Assembly: GCA_009760855.2 (NCBI GenBank)
Contig: WPIO01000150.1
Span: 153,501 to 217,500 of the forward strand
DNA from: Cristatella mucedo
Lineage: Eukaryota; Bryozoa; Phylactolaemata; Cristatellidae
Direction of reading: 5' to 3'
Length of the DNA: 64,000 nucleotides
The notes beneath the pieces were generated by a model that saw only the letters and a program-made list of their open reading frames with translations, was not told the origin of the DNA and ran no database searches. The translations under genes and the position numbers were made by a program. Within the stretch, counting starts at the first letter, position 1; each line of letters starts with the position of its first letter. Shown piece by piece: positions 48,125 to 61,629 of the stretch.

Positions 48125-48420
48125 CTGAACTACTGCACCAGTTTGAGGCCCGTAGGGCCAGGCTATCGAACGTATTGCTCTGCAGGCTCGAGACTGTCTA
48201 ACTATCTTCCAAAATTCTCACATATCTACACGTACTCCCTTGCAGTGAGCTATTTCGCAACGTTTTCATTCGTCCTGAGCTGATACTTCCATACTACCCA
48301 CTGCCTCGACTGATCTACTAAATCAGACATGCTTCTCACTTCCTCTTTGTGACCCTCGTTGAAGTCTGTCGCTCTACCGAAGCTACTTAGGCTTCGAGTT
48401 TGCTATACAAAACGCACCAG
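48125..48420 (+). mobile_element. CR1/L2-like LINE fragment (subfamily B)
   Basis: GCTATTTCGCAACG ... GAGCTGATACTTCCATACT and CTCTTTGTGACCCTCGTTGA follow the same order as 44340-44450. Decayed. Confidence 0.45.
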
Positions 48421-48984
48421 CCTAACACCCACATGGTCTTTTTGCTTTTTGGAGTTACAGGTTGAGATATATGTGAAATTAATGCTGCACTGCTTTACGC
48501 GACGGCTAGGAATTCGAGGCTGAACAGAAGCAATGCATCGAATGCATTTGTAATGAGACTTGCATAAATTAGTCCGGATTCCTAAATGCACACAGATTTA
48601 AGAAGGCGGCTGTTGTCTGCAGAGCGGCTTTGGTTATAAAAGAAAGTGATTTTGAACGGAGACTGCCAACGTTTGTGCAAGTATTTATGGTGGCGCAGCG
48701 AAGTTTTTATTGTTAAACTTCTTGAAGGCAAAAAGCACGACTTTAGAATGTGCCTAGATAGAAAATCGGAGGATTCAGCCCCACTTTGAGTTATCAAGAT
48801 GGGATCTAGAAGGCAAGGTTCCAGTCAGTTGACTTACGAAGTGCTAAGGTAGCTAATTAATAGTTTTAACGTATAATTTAAAATTAGGCTTTCTTTAGAA
48901 ACATTCTAAGCACATAAGGTGCTCAGCCACATGATATCATACCATTGAGCTGTTATGCACTCAGCAGAATTCATATTCAAAAAT

Positions 48985-50255
48985 TGGCGTTTTATATTTG
49001 CTGCAAAGGAAACACGATCAAATTAGTAGTAGTATTGAGTGATAAAGAACATCAATAAAAAGATTTGGGGTTGCCACACACAGGTCCGGCTTGCAGATGT
49101 GGTTAGCGGCAGAATGCAACAGTGTCAGGTAGCCTAAACGCATAAAGGACGAACAATTTTAACCAACTAAATGCTTTAATAAAGAGGCGCATGGTCAATT
49201 TCTTTTTAAATATGTTCAAGTCAGGGGATTTTGTGACAAAAGTTTGGAGTGAATACTGGACTTTGAGAGTATACTAACTAAAGGCACAGTCTCCAAAGGA
49301 TTTGAGATTTGTACGAGGAATCGGTAAAAAGTTAGGTTCTGAAAAGCTGGAGGTGCAATGTTCAGCCCGGTGGGGGAGTAGATCTGATAGGTAGACTTGA
49401 GCTAAAGAATCAAGTGGTGAAGTCGACGCGTTTCTTAATTGGGAGCCTATGCAGGTCGTCGAGAAGTCGTGTGATGTGGCAACTGTGACGATAGCGATAG
49501 ACAAGCCTAGTTGGAGAGTTGTGACCAAGCTGTAATCGCCCATGCCGTTATTGCACATGCCGTTAAGCCTGCTAGCAGTGAGTTACAGAAGTCAAGGCTG
49601 GATGTCACAAATGCACGAATTCAACTTGGATGTGGTATCCTTATCTAAACGAGCTTGAATATTAGCTGTGTTCAGTTGCTGTAAGTAGGCAGACTTGATT
49701 GTAAAGCTGATGTGTTCGTCTAACGAAAAGTCACTTTGGAACTCTAAACATAGATTTCGTGCAGATTCAACAAGAGATGTGCTTGAAGAGCCGATTTTGA
49801 GCGTCAGCCTGTCCGATTTCTGAATCACGCTTGCTTGCCTGTAGCTAGTAAGTTGGTTTAATCATCATTTAATTTAAAAAAATTGCTGCAACTGATGTGT
49901 CGATATCATCAAAACATGCTGCAAGAGTAATCAAAGCATCTGATGTCCGTAAAGTCTGGGAGAGAACAGGGAAAATGTAAAACTGAGCGTCAGCCGCATA
50001 AAAGTGAGAGCCCAGATTGAGCTTACCAATCACATCGGCGAGAGGGAGAATATACACCGTGAAAAGAACTGGACCAAGCACGGAGCCATGAGGTACCCCA
50101 TATTTTAAAGGTACCTCGAATGATCTTTGTCCATTCACATCAATACTCTGGAGTCTCCCTATGAGATACGACCTGAACCATTGCAGAGCAGTTCAAGTAA
50201 TGCCCAGGCGAGATGAGTGGTGCTCAAGAAAGACTTGGTCGTTGATAATATCAAA
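48985..50255 (-). mobile_element. CR1/L2-like LINE with RT core, decayed
   Basis: Minus-strand frames give FDIINDQVF (for FDTIDH), GVPHGSVLGPVLFTVYILPL, HFYAADAQFY (for YADDTQ) and the C-terminal domain down to the tail. The YADD-to-YAAD change destroys the catalytic pair and several frameshifts exist. Confidence 0.75.
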
Positions 50256-50935
50256 ATTCCTACCAAAGACTCTGGATCCGGTTGTGGTGGACCAGCTGAA
50301 CTCATATATTGATACTTCAAATGTTGCTAGTAAGTTGCAGACAGGCTTCAGGGCTAATAAAGCAGCAGAATCAGCATAGCGTGGGGTGTACAACGACCTA
50401 CTTAGGAATGCAGACATGGGTAGAGTATCTCTGCTTGTTTTGCTCTATCTTTCGGCCGCTTTTGATACTATCGATCGCAAGTTCTTCTAGAGCACCTCTC
50501 ATCTCGCACGGGCATCACCAGAACTGCTCTGCAATGGCTCACGTCCTATTTCAGTAGGAGATTCCAGAGTATGTACTTGAATGGACAAAGATCATCCGAG
50601 GTACCTCTGAAATATGGGGTACCTCAAATCTTCGTGACTGGTCAGGTTATTTTCACGGTTTATGCTCTCCCCTTTGCAGATGTGATTGCCAAATACGATC
50701 TGAGCTTTCACTTCTATGCGGATGAACTCAGTTGTATCTTTGCTTTAATCCCTCCCAGTTTTCGAGTACCTCGAATTCTCTAAACTCCCTTGCTGCATGT
50801 ATTTAGGACATATGCACATGGATGGCAGCAAGTTTTCTAAAATGATGAAACAGACTTACTAGTTATGGGCAAACCCAGTGTGATTAAAAAACTGAAAAGG
50901 CTAAAGCTCAAAATTGGCTCTGCTAGTATATCTCG
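50256..50935 (+). mobile_element. CR1/L2-like LINE RT fragment
   Basis: Plus-strand frames give LPKTLDPVVVDQLNSYIDTS, LLVLLYLSAAFDTIDRK and DVIAKYDLSFHFYADE, broken by stops and frameshifts. It meets the preceding copy head to head and is truncated in the segment coding the SAS(I/V)S region. Confidence 0.7.
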
Positions 50936-52445
50936 TGGCGGACCAGCTGAAATCATATAGAAACTTCAAACCTTGTCGTAAGTTCCAGTCTACTTTTAAA
51001 GGTAATCACTCCACAGAGTCAGCATTGCTCAAGTTGTGCAACGACCAACTTAAGAATCCAGACATAGGTAGAGTGTCTCTGCTTGTTTTGCTCGATCTTT
51101 CGGCAGCTTTTGATACTATCGCTAACAAAGTTCCTCTAGAGCACGTCTCGTTTCGCCTGGGCGTTAATGGCACTACTCAGCAACAGTTCAGATCCAATCT
51201 CAACGGGAGACTCCACAGTATTAACACGAAGGACAAAGACCATCCGAGGTACCACTGAAATATGAGGTACCTTAGGGCTCTGTGCTACGTCCAGTTCTTT
51301 TCACGGTATATACACTCCCTCTTGCTGATGTGATTGCCAAGCACAATCTTGGCTTTCACTTCTATGCGAATGATACTCAGTTGCCCCTTTGCTTTGATGC
51401 CTCCCACCCTTCAAGGACCTCGAATTCTCTCAACTCACCTTCTGCATGTATTGATGACATCCGCACATGGATGGCAGGAAATTTTCTAAAAATAAACGAT
51501 GATAAAACTAACTTACAAGTTATGGTGAATCCAGCGTGATTCGGCAATTGGAAAGGCTGACGCTCAAAGTTGGCTTTGCCAGCAGCATATCTCCTGTTGA
51601 ATCAGCTCGAAATCTAGGTGTCATGTTCTAATGTGACCTCTTGTTAGACGACCATATCAGCTCCACCGTCAAATCTACCTACTTTCAGCTACGTCACATT
51701 GCTAAAAGTCGGGCTTGTTTAGATAAGGATACCACGTCAAAGTTGGTCCATGCATTGGTGACATCCCGTCTTGACTTGTGCAAATCACTGCTTGCTGGCC
51801 CAATGGCTCGTGCAATCAGGTGATTACAGCTACTGCAAAACTCCACAGCTAGGCTGGTCCGTCGTGAGGGTCGCTGTTGCCACATCACACCACTTCTCAC
51901 TGACCTGCACTTGCTAACAGTCAAGATACGCATCGACTTCAATTTTTCGTCGCTCACTTTTAGGTCACTTCATTCTTTGTGTCCAGCCTATCATTCAGAT
52001 CTAATCCCCCACCAGGCCAAGCACCGTACCACCTGCTTTTCAGAATCCAATAGTTTACCATTACTTCGTATAAACCTCAAATCCGTTGCAGACCGAGCAT
52101 TCAGTTCGTATGCTCCCAAAGCCTGGAACTCCTTCCCAACTTGCATCAGATTATCCGATGACTTGACAACATTTAATAAGAACTTAAAAAACACACCTAT
52201 TTAGGACAGCATTTAGTGGGTCTATATGATTCGTCCTACATGTTCTTATGCCTGCTGACACTGTGCATGCTGCAACTAACGACACTTGCATGATGACCCT
52301 ACGCATGTCACCCCTAACCATGTAATTCATATTGTTTATCAAGCATGATATTGCTCAGCATTCAATTACGTTTCCCTTTGAAGCAAATATAAAGCACCTA
52401 GAAGGAGATTGAGTTCTATGAGGGTGATTTATCATTGCATCCTTT
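50936..52445 (+). mobile_element. CR1/L2-like LINE, RT core to 3' tail
   Basis: The longest same-strand copy: VADQLKSY, LLVLLDLSAAFDTIANKV, LRPVLFTVYTLPLADVI, HFYANDTQL (YADD to YAND), CIDDIRTWMAGNFLKIN, then the C-terminal block and a tail at 52380-52440. Frameshifts separate the parts. Head-to-tail with the previous fragment. Confidence 0.8.
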
Positions 52446-52499
52446 TTACTATATTAATAATATTACTAAGGAATTTTAGCAGCTGCTCAGTGACCACTG

Positions 52500-53415
52500 C
52501 TACTCTTTGGACTGCCGGCCGGAGATATGCATGGTGGACTGTAACGTCCACCTCGAGCCATTGTGTGCCAAAGCAGTAGGCATGAAGAACATTATGTTTT
52601 TTATGGTGAAGTTGGTGAATGCAGTGCTTGCTCGGCCACTTAATATTCAAGGTCAAACGGGTGAAGAGCACCTGCTGATTATTGCGATCTGCTGTACCAC
52701 ACTGAGGTTTGATGGCACAATTGTAGTACCGTCGTGTAAGCCGATTGTTGCCCTGAGCCACCAGGTCATTTCCTTCTTCAGTGAGTGGGACCTCAATGGC
52801 TTTTTAAAGTTCTCTGACAAGGTTTAAATCTGGCGAATTGGCTTCTCCACGGATATCAGCTCTCACATTAACGAGCCTAACCTGGAGCTGTAAGGACGTG
52901 AAGTGCTTATGACGAATTTGGAAGCACAATTATGGGCTTTCGAAGTAAAGCTGTGTCTGTCGTAGAAACAGCCGTATAAGGATGACTGTGCCCATTTACC
53001 GCACCTCCAAAAGTGCGATGAAGTTCTCGTTGACATCGAAGAATCCATCAATGTACCGTCAATCCTACTAAATGAATTCTCAGGGTACTTCTATGACATG
53101 ATTTCTTATTCCCAAGAGTTTAAAGTAATCAGCACTCCAATTGACTTGCATTGTGACGATACCCCTTCTGATATGCTATTGGAGTTGATTGAGCTTGTTT
53201 ACGTTACCTTCTAGTGCTACTCTAATTTAATCCTACCATCAAGTGCTGCATACCAAGTTCCTAATTTTGTTCACTTGCCAACCGTGTTATTGCAATGCTT
53301 GGCACCACTTATTTGCATGAGTAACTTTTATTCTAGATGAGGTTCTGTAACAAGTTAGCTGTGCTTTCACTTCTCTAATGTCACACACATTAATTACATT
53401 CTGCTGCTTAGCTCA
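52500..53415 (+). pseudogene. Decayed hAT-type transposase (GTF2IRD2/ZBED-like)
   Basis: The frame reads VKLVNAVLARPLN, then after stops GFSTDISSHINEPNLEL, GREVLMTNLEAQLWAFEVKL and MLLELIELVY ... LPTVLLQCLAPLICMSNFYS. This order matches the hAT-derived GTF2IRD2/SCAND3/ZBED5 group (VNFIRARPL, FLTDITxHLNxLNLxLQG, LITDMYxAVxAFxxKL, LxLELIxLQ, YPNLRKHA). At least three in-frame stops before 53000; not functional. The N-terminal zinc finger is not visible. Confidence 0.6.
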
Positions 53416-53970
53416 TCCTCTTTAGAACCTGATATTACAGCTGTCTCCAAAAACATGTAACATCTTGTTTTCCGTTGATGGTACCGTCTTTTTTAATATA
53501 AAACTTTTCCTTCGACACCTTGTTTATTTTGGGATAGTGTGCTTTTTTTAAATCCTGAAATAACCTAGTGGACTGTAGTCTGAAAAATTTCCCAACCTCT
53601 GCCCTCTGCTATCGCCTCTGTGCTATTTCTAGCAGACGCAATTAATTCAAGCAAAACTTCAGGTTTTTAATGCCTCTCTGTATAACTCAGTTGTTCCCAG
53701 GTCTTCAAAAATGGTTCGTCATAATTCTACTGCTACCTACAAAACATACCTTAGATTCAGAGTTCACAAGGAAAGTGTTACCCAGTTTCAGGTCTTTCAT
53801 TCATTTTTTGTCAAATATTCTCGAAAAAATAGCCAATAATAAGCTTTTTGAACCTGTTATAATGAATAAATCGTCAATATAACTGGTATATACCACTACA
53901 AAAAGGGTTGGGGACTTAAGCTCTTCCTTTGAGCGTCCTACACTTTGTTACAAACTACCACAATTAGTAC
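53416..53970. other. No recognised feature
   Basis: AT-rich spacer between the hAT relic and the next LINE. Confidence 0.4.
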
Positions 53971-53974
53971 CCGA

Positions 53975-55165
53975 AATAATAATAATAATAATGTACGTAA
54001 AAAAGCGCCCTCAGAGAACTTAATCTCTTTCTAGGCACTTTACATTTGCTGAAAATGAAAACGCAATTGAATGGTAAGTAAAATCATGCTTGAAAAACAA
54101 ACAAAATGAATAACATGGTTACAGGTGACATGCACGGGGTCAGCATGCAAATGTGGTTAGTGGCAGCATGTACAGTGTCAGCACTCAAAAGCATATGAAT
54201 GAAGAATCACAGGGACCCACTAAATGCTGTCCTAAATAGGTGTGTTTTTAAGTTTCTTTTAAATGTGGTCAGGTCAGGGGATGTTCTGACGCAGGTCGGG
54301 AGGGAGTTCCAGGGTTTGGGAGCATACGAACCAAATGCATGGTCTCCAAAGGATTTGAGGTTTGTATGAGGTATTTCTAGACTGTTGGATTCCGAAAAGC
54401 TGGTGGTACGATGCTTGGCCTGATGGGAGAGTACGTCAGAGAGATAGGCTGGAGCCATAGAATGAAGGGACCTAAACGTGAGCGACAAAACCTTGAACTC
54501 AATCCGTTGCTTGACTGGTAGCCAATGCAGGTTAGCGAGAAGTGGAGTAATGTGGCAACTGCGACGCTCACGACAGACAAGCCTAGCTGCAGAGTTTTGC
54601 ACCAGCTGCTATCGCCTGATCGCACATGCTGGTAGGCCAGTAAGCAGTGAGTTGCAGAAGTCGACATGAGATGTTACAAATGCATGGACCAACTTAGACG
54701 TGGTATCCTTATCTAAACAAGCCCACATTTTAGCAATTTATGAAGCTGAAAATAGGCAGATTTGACTGTGGAGCTGATATGGTCGTCTAGCGAGAGGTAG
54801 CTTTGGAATATGACACCTAGATTTCGAGCTGATTCGACTGGAGATACGCTGGCAGAGCCAAATTTGAGAGACAGCCTTTCCAATCTCTGAATCACACTGG
54901 GTTTGCCCATAACTAGTAAGTTAGTTTTGTCATCGCTTAGTTTGAGAAAATTTGCTGCCATCCAGGTGCCGATGTCATCAATGCATGCAGAAAGGTGTGA
55001 GGTTTCGATATATGAGTTCAGCTGGTCTGGCACGACCCGTTCCAGTGTCTTTGATAGGAATGATAGAAGGGAGACTGGACGGTGGTTTCTCAAGTTCTCT
55101 TGGTCTAGTGTTGCTTTCTTGAGAAGAGGCCTGACTACAGCTTTTTTGAATCATGCTGGGACATG
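53975..55165 (-). mobile_element. CR1/L2-like LINE with internal deletion
   Basis: From the (TAA)n end through a well-kept C-terminal block (54207-54602 open, 131 codons) to CIDDIGTWMAANFLKLS. It then joins, in one frame, to the much earlier RT segment VRPLLKKATLDQENLRN, HRPVSLLSFLSKTLERVV and DQLNSYIETS. The RT core between them (FDTID to YADD) is missing. Confidence 0.75.
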
Positions 55166-55189
55166 ACATAAATTTTGGTTCTGCTGGCT

Positions 55190-55390
55190 GAGGTCCATCC
55201 TTTCCAGCCTTCCCAAACTTCTACTTCCATGCTAATTACTTCTTCAACTGTGCTCCTGAAACAGTTATGCTTGGCAGTGTTTCTCTTTCTTACGTTTTAT
55301 GACGTCTGTTACCACCAGCATGCTTACCCAAAGTCACAAAGGCTCTGAGTGTGCGACAGAGGACTCTTCAGTGTAGCACCCGTCGAGTCT
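55190..55390 (+). mobile_element. CR1/L2-like LINE fragment (subfamily B)
   Basis: AACTTCTACTTCCATGCTA ... CTTACGTTTTATGACGTCTG parallels 44350-44460. Decayed and short. Confidence 0.4.
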
Positions 55391-55414
55391 TTCCGGCGTT
55401 TTTGCATTGCAGAC

Positions 55415-56260
55415 ACGATCTAGGTATCATGTTCTAAAGAGAACTTGCATTAGACGACCACATAAGCTTTAAAATCAAGTATCCCTACTTTAAGCTACAT
55501 AACATTGCTAAAGCTTATGCTTCTTAAGATTGGTATAAGACATGCAGCCTGGTCAACGCATTTGTGGCATCCCGTTTCGACTTCTGTAACTCACTGCTTT
55601 CTGGTCTACCCACATGCACATACAGGAGCTTACAGCGGTTGAAAAACTCTGTAGCTAGGCTTTTCTGTGGTGAGTGTTTAAGTTACCACATCACACCACT
55701 TCTCGCCGATCTGCACTGGCTACCAGTCAAGTAACGGATTGACTTCGAGGTTTTGTCGCTCATTTTTAGATCCCTTCATTCTTTGGCTCCAGCCTACCTA
55801 TCAGATCTACTCCCCCACCAGGCTAAGCATTGTGCGAACCGCTTTTCGGAAATCAACTGTTTACCAATACCTCGCACAAACCTCTAACCATTCGGAGACC
55901 ATGCATTTAGTTCATATGCTCCCAAAGCCTGGAACTCACTCCCGGCTTACGTCACGACATGCCATGACTTGACTAAATTTAAAAAAGAAATTAAAAACAC
56001 CTATTTTTGACAGTTTGTAGTGGGTCTCAGTGATTTCTTCCTTTATGTGATTATGCGTGCTGACACTATTGCGTGCTGAAGCTAGCCACACTTGCATGCT
56101 GGCCTTATGCATGTCATCCCTAACTATGTTACTTATGTTTTTTTTATATTGAGCTTGCTTCCTACCCACCATTCGATCGTGTTGCATTTGCAGAAAACGT
56201 GAAGTGCAAAGAAAGAGATTAAGTTCTCCGAGGGTGCTTTATCAAGTTTATTATTAATAT
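55415..56260 (+). mobile_element. CR1/L2-like LINE 3' fragment
   Basis: From GATCTAGGTATCATGTTC through AAAACTCTGTAGCTAGGC and AAGCCTGGAACTCACTCCC to AGATTAAGTTCTCCGAGGG and the (ATT)n end. Confidence 0.75.
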
Positions 56261-58750
56261 TGTCATTGTATTAGATACGATACATTACCAGTAAGCCATA
56301 TTCGATGTTTTTTCCAAAGGAAATTTGGTAAGCTGTGGCCAGGTGTTTTGAATAGAAATAGCCAGAGTGTCTTGATTGCCCCATCGCTAGAAAAACAAGG
56401 AAACTTCGTGACACCGTTTTTCAAGCTCGTTTGAATGAGAGCAAATTAACTTTTGACCTCAAATATTTGTAAGTACCCAGTGTAAGTAACCAAGTTATTA
56501 GTATGAAAAACCGCGCGCCTCACTTTTCTCTCATGTATCCGATTATTCAGATAACAACATTAGATAATTTAATTAATATACTCAAGAAGCCAACTTTAAA
56601 GTACTTTCCATCGGGTGGGTTTTTTCTGTGTTCAAACAAGAAATGAGATTTTGGGTTTGCCTCAGTCCCTCGAAAGCACATGGATGTATTATGTGCCTGG
56701 CCGCACACGTTTCACACCGATTCTATAGAGTATTTCTCTGCTTTTTCTTAAAGCACTATTCATTTACGAAGCAAAATGCGTTCTGCTGGATGAGCTTTCT
56801 TGCTTATGCTAACGAAATATAGAAGTATGTAATGTTATTCTCTTACTCCGTGTTAACGTCATGCTCAATGCTATTCTGAGAAGTCCTTACCTGGATAATG
56901 TATGCTACTCTATATTTTTATGCCCAGGTAACCCTAACCAATTCGGGGAACTGATCCAAAAGTGCTAGAGGCAGTGCTAATCAGACGTTAGCACTGCCAC
57001 TAGCGGTTAACCCGGCGAGTATCATAATGCATAGTGTTAAAACAAATAACACGAAGTTGTATGGACTCAAAAATTGCAAATGTACGTCAAAATGTAAGTG
57101 CATTTGTATTAGCTAATAAATCTATAAAAAAAGGTTTCGCTCTATATAACGATGGAAGAACCGAATGATTTATGAAAGAACCGAAGATTCACACTAATCA
57201 ATTATGCCAATAAAATTACACCAGCCTAAATATTACTACAAAAATCCAAATCAATTTTTGTCTATTACGAACAAGCAATAAAAAAGATACGCAACTCTTC
57301 ACTCTGACGCTGGATATTGCTGTTTCTTGTAGCCCTAAAAAGAAATTTTGTAATACGGTCAATGTACACGATTAGGCTTCATAGCAGAGATAATTAAAAT
57401 ATTATAAAGTCAAGCTGAGCATTTTTACTAATACGATTCTTAGTTTATGCAAAATAATTCTGTAAATGTTGATAGGTTGTTGCGATCGTTGTGCACACTA
57501 TTCATGCATCACTTTAATACACTAGAAGGCGCTATTTAATAAGCAGCATTCTCTGTTGAACAAAAATTTATACAATAAGTTCCAACTATAAAATTACTAA
57601 TAAGATACTTGTGTCGCCCCTACCAAGAGAAATACATTTGTATAGGTATTTTCCGCATTCCTTAAATGAAGCAATTGATTTGCTTAGCCATAGACCATTC
57701 AACGTGAGCAACGGTTATCTCACCTATGACAAGTCATGGAAATCATAGGTTGATTTGTGGGCTTTTGAAAAATTATCATGGAAATATATTCTGGGAGTTT
57801 TCGCAGCATCCTATAATAAATTTGTAGAGGTTTACAGCAGTGGTATATTTACAGATAAGATTCCATAGTACTTTGCATCTCACCTATCCACCCATGTCTG
57901 TTTCTCATATTAGTTACACAGGGTGTTCTCTTGCAGATTCCACTCAGTATTGAGGATCTTTACCAGGTAGGTTTGCCTTTATGCGTGAAGGCTAGCTATT
58001 CCTTGGAAATGAAATTTAAGTGAATTACATTAACTTGGACTCCTGAGAGCCAGAAGGTGCTGTCCTCTGAAATAGTTAATTCTCAGGATTCACTTGTAAA
58101 TACAATATACTTATTTAGCCACTCGGAAGTAAAATTAATGCATAGTTTCAATCATACACTGAGCGAACCCAACCGAAACTGCAACGGTGATGCAAACGTG
58201 AATAGATAGGCAATAACTTATTAAGTATAAAGAACCAATTGATTATTTAAACCTTTTGTTCTAAGGAATGATACGGCAATAAGTATCACTATTAATAATA
58301 AGGTGGTTTTGACTGCCTTAGTTATTGCCTTTATGACTTACTTCAAAAATATATTTATCTTGGTTGACCTTCAGTAATTTAACCTTGACGGAAATCTTGG
58401 ACAAAAATTTAATCAAATATCCTCCAGTTTTAAAGCAGTTTGAAAAGAGAGTATACCCTTTTATTTAAGAAATAGTATCTGATGGACAATTTTCTGAATT
58501 AAAGTATACCTTCATGTTAATCGGCGAACACTCAAATGTACACGTCCCTCACCCACAAAGCCAACATTCAATAGCCCCTACTCACCTAGTTAAAAGCTAG
58601 TATTTCATTCTCTCGGGCAAATTACCTACCTAGAGATTAGGTTATGCTATGATTTACTGACTTTGCTATCGATACTATTATTATTACATGATTGATTTAA
58701 TGATTTATTTCCACACAAACATATTATATAGGATACAATATTAGTATTGA
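56261..58750. other. AT-rich stretch, no recognised feature
   Basis: No exon-like block or recognisable repeat. Confidence 0.4.
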
Positions 58751-58754
58751 GGAG

Positions 58755-59092
58755 TAGCAATATATTTATGTAGCAGCCTCAGAGAACCTAATCTCTTTCT
58801 TGGCAGGTAACATAAGCTGTCAAGGAAGCGTGATCATTTAGTTACTGGTAAAATGCAGAGCTTCAACATGTTTAAAATAAATTTGAAATGTTAATGTGCA
58901 AAGTTTAGCATGCAAACATGAAAAGCGGTTGCATGCACATTGTCAGAACATTTTACCACACGAAGGGATGTCACTAGAACCATGCGATTGGTACAAGAAA
59001 TGCTGCCTCAAGTGTGCTTTTGCCTGAGCTAGACATCTGCTGCAGAGGGAAACGCGATTGACTGGTGAGTAATATCATGCTTGATTAACAAA
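58755..59092 (-). mobile_element. Very decayed CR1/L2-like LINE tail
   Basis: GCAGCCTCAGAGAACCTAAT, CTCTTTCTTGG and, at 59040-59092, AGAGGGAAACGCGATTGACT. Recognisable only by the tail. Confidence 0.5.
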
Positions 59093-61629
59093 GTATGCAG
59101 ATACAATTTTGATTTTCAGCAGTGATGAGCAATTCAAGAAACTTTCTTCGTAATCTGTTTGGAAAATAACTCATCCTCTGCATCAAAATGCACTTTAGCC
59201 GTAGGCTTAACTCCCAAAAAATTGCTGAAAACTGTTAGCTCTCTGACGAAGATGCATCTCCTATATTCAGGTCTTGATTCACTAAATAGAGATTCTTTTA
59301 TTAAATATAAATATAAATTTGTAAAGATTGGCACTACTATTTAAAAAGCAGGAGAATGGATGGAGATCAAGAAACGGGCTCGAGAATGAGTGTATTCGCG
59401 TAGTAATGCCTTGATACCTAATGGGCTGTGTACACACTGAGGCTGAAGAAAACTTCGCAGTCGATCCGTCGGCAGGATTTCTCCCTGCATCACAGCAGAG
59501 CGAAATCGTAGCACTAGATAGAAGGAAAAAGTTTTTTCGTGGCTGCCAATAAGTCGTATGCCGTAAGTCGGCCAGTAGTAGGAGTTATCCCCCAAAATGG
59601 CCACCAATAGGGGGAGTTGTCCCTCCAAATGCAAATTTATAAAATATTGTACTAAGACCAGTGAACTGAATGGCATGGAAATTGGCACGAACAACACTGG
59701 TAGCATTAACTACCGTTTGATGTGGTATAGCTGCTGTTTTGACCTTCTGGTGACCTTTGAAAGTCCAAGGTCACGTATAGCACTGCTGGTAAAAGGCAGC
59801 TGCAAAATTTCCAGATTAAGCAAAACTCATTGTAGAAATATGGCAAACCGCTCAAAAAATGCACGACACTCGACTTGAGACTCACCACCTACAAAAAACT
59901 TTAAAAATAAACATTTGACATCTTAAACTGTTTTCTGTCATCACGAACACAGCCCACGGTCACTTTGTCACAGGCACATTATATGCATACACACCCATCA
60001 TGCATAGATGCACAGGTGGAGAGTGTCAAGACAGGTGAGCTCCACCTATATACTAAGTTTCACACAGATCGGCCCAGTATCGACCAAGTTGTGCAATTTA
60101 CCAGGTACCATGTACAACTGTGAGTGAAAGGATGACAAAGGCTTAGCAGGTTAAACACAGCCAGTTTTGACCAAATCAAGTCATCTACTGAGGTCCAATA
60201 TGCATACGAGAATGCTGGAATGATTATGTTACTACAATCAATCATACATTCTAAAACTTTAAGGATATCGGATCATCATTTTAGGAGATATGACATAAAT
60301 GACAGCAGGCATTGCACTGCCGTTTGCAGATAAACTTGAGAACTCCAAGCTATAACCAAGAGGCAGCACTAGGGAACGCTATAATCACACGAACAATTCA
60401 ATAAATAGATAAATATGGATCTTAGGAATAGGTCAACCTAACAAGAACTTTATACAGACTAAGCAGATCATATCCGCGACAGGTCTCATACGGCAGGCCG
60501 GCAATTCAGCGTACAGCCAGGCGGCTTACCGGCATTCGCCAATACAAATATCAAACTAGTAACGACATAAATGAGAACTTAAAATCACCTAAATTTCCTT
60601 AAATAGAAAAGAATCTACATTTTCAGACTGGCTTTCAGTAAACGACGCGCTAGTTCCATCCAAGTCACCACGCTGACCGGCCGCCGAACAAAGGACTACT
60701 CGCGGCCGTCGCTTCGTGCGTTAAGGCAGCTACAGGAACTGGATCAGCTGTCCCAGGATTCATGCGGTGCCGCGATAATGGACTCCTTAGTGACGGCGGC
60801 CCCAGGCAGCAGTAAATTCTCAATACATTATCCCTAATGTTCGTCTACTGGCCGAATGACAGTCACTTCCGGTTTGTGATCCGATGTAAACAGACCAATG
60901 TAAACAGGTTTCTGCCAAGTAAATAAGGAGTGGGCCTTGGAATGCCGTTTACCACCGGTTGCTATGGGCGGAGCGGGAAGCAGAGGCACGACTAGGCACC
61001 CTGCTGATAGGGGGTTTACTCTTTTATGATCTTGTTATACTATCAGTCGGATATGATCTCAAGGAGCGTGTCATTTCCTGGAAATTTTTACGTTTTATCA
61101 TTCTCAAAAGTTATTTTTTGAGGGTCCGTTTAGGGCTGAGTAGCAAATATTCGCAGAGTTCACCAGAAAACCGTAGTTCTGGCTCAGTTATTGATCAAAG
61201 GAAATTATTTTGTTGAGCTCGATGTACGAATTCCGGTTTAAATAGGTCTTACAAAATAATTGTATTGACCATGTTCCAGTCATCTTACAATCACCAAAAT
61301 TTGAGCTTGCATTTATAACTAGCTTCTCTTTAATACGCGAATTTCAAATAAATTGACCATTTTTTGTGGACCTACCCCCTTAAAGGGGTAGCCTACGAAA
61401 ATTTTATAAAAAATCAAGTAATTTTTAAGTAGTATTTTGAAAGGTAAATATCTCAGGAATGCAATCCCAAATTTTGACGATCGACACATAACTGGAAAAT
61501 TAAAAAAAAATCAAAGACCCGGATGTTGTCTAACCGGAAATATACCGGAAGTGAGTAACTGGCGTTCTTTGTTATGGTTTTCGCTCTGAATTATGCATGA
61601 TTTGCTTAAATTATAGGTCGCTAGAGCCG
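59093..61629. other. Unassigned, partly repeat-like
   Basis: Contains repeat-like stretches (GGTGACCTTTGAAAGTCCAA near 59750; AGTTTCACACAGATCGGCCC near 60056) and a GC-richer patch at 60640-60830. No open coding exon is convincing. Confidence 0.35.

Noticed and set aside
60640-60830. GC-rich patch as a CpG-island promoter or exon.
   Set aside because: All frames are broken by stops within about 25 codons and no splice-bounded block is evident.
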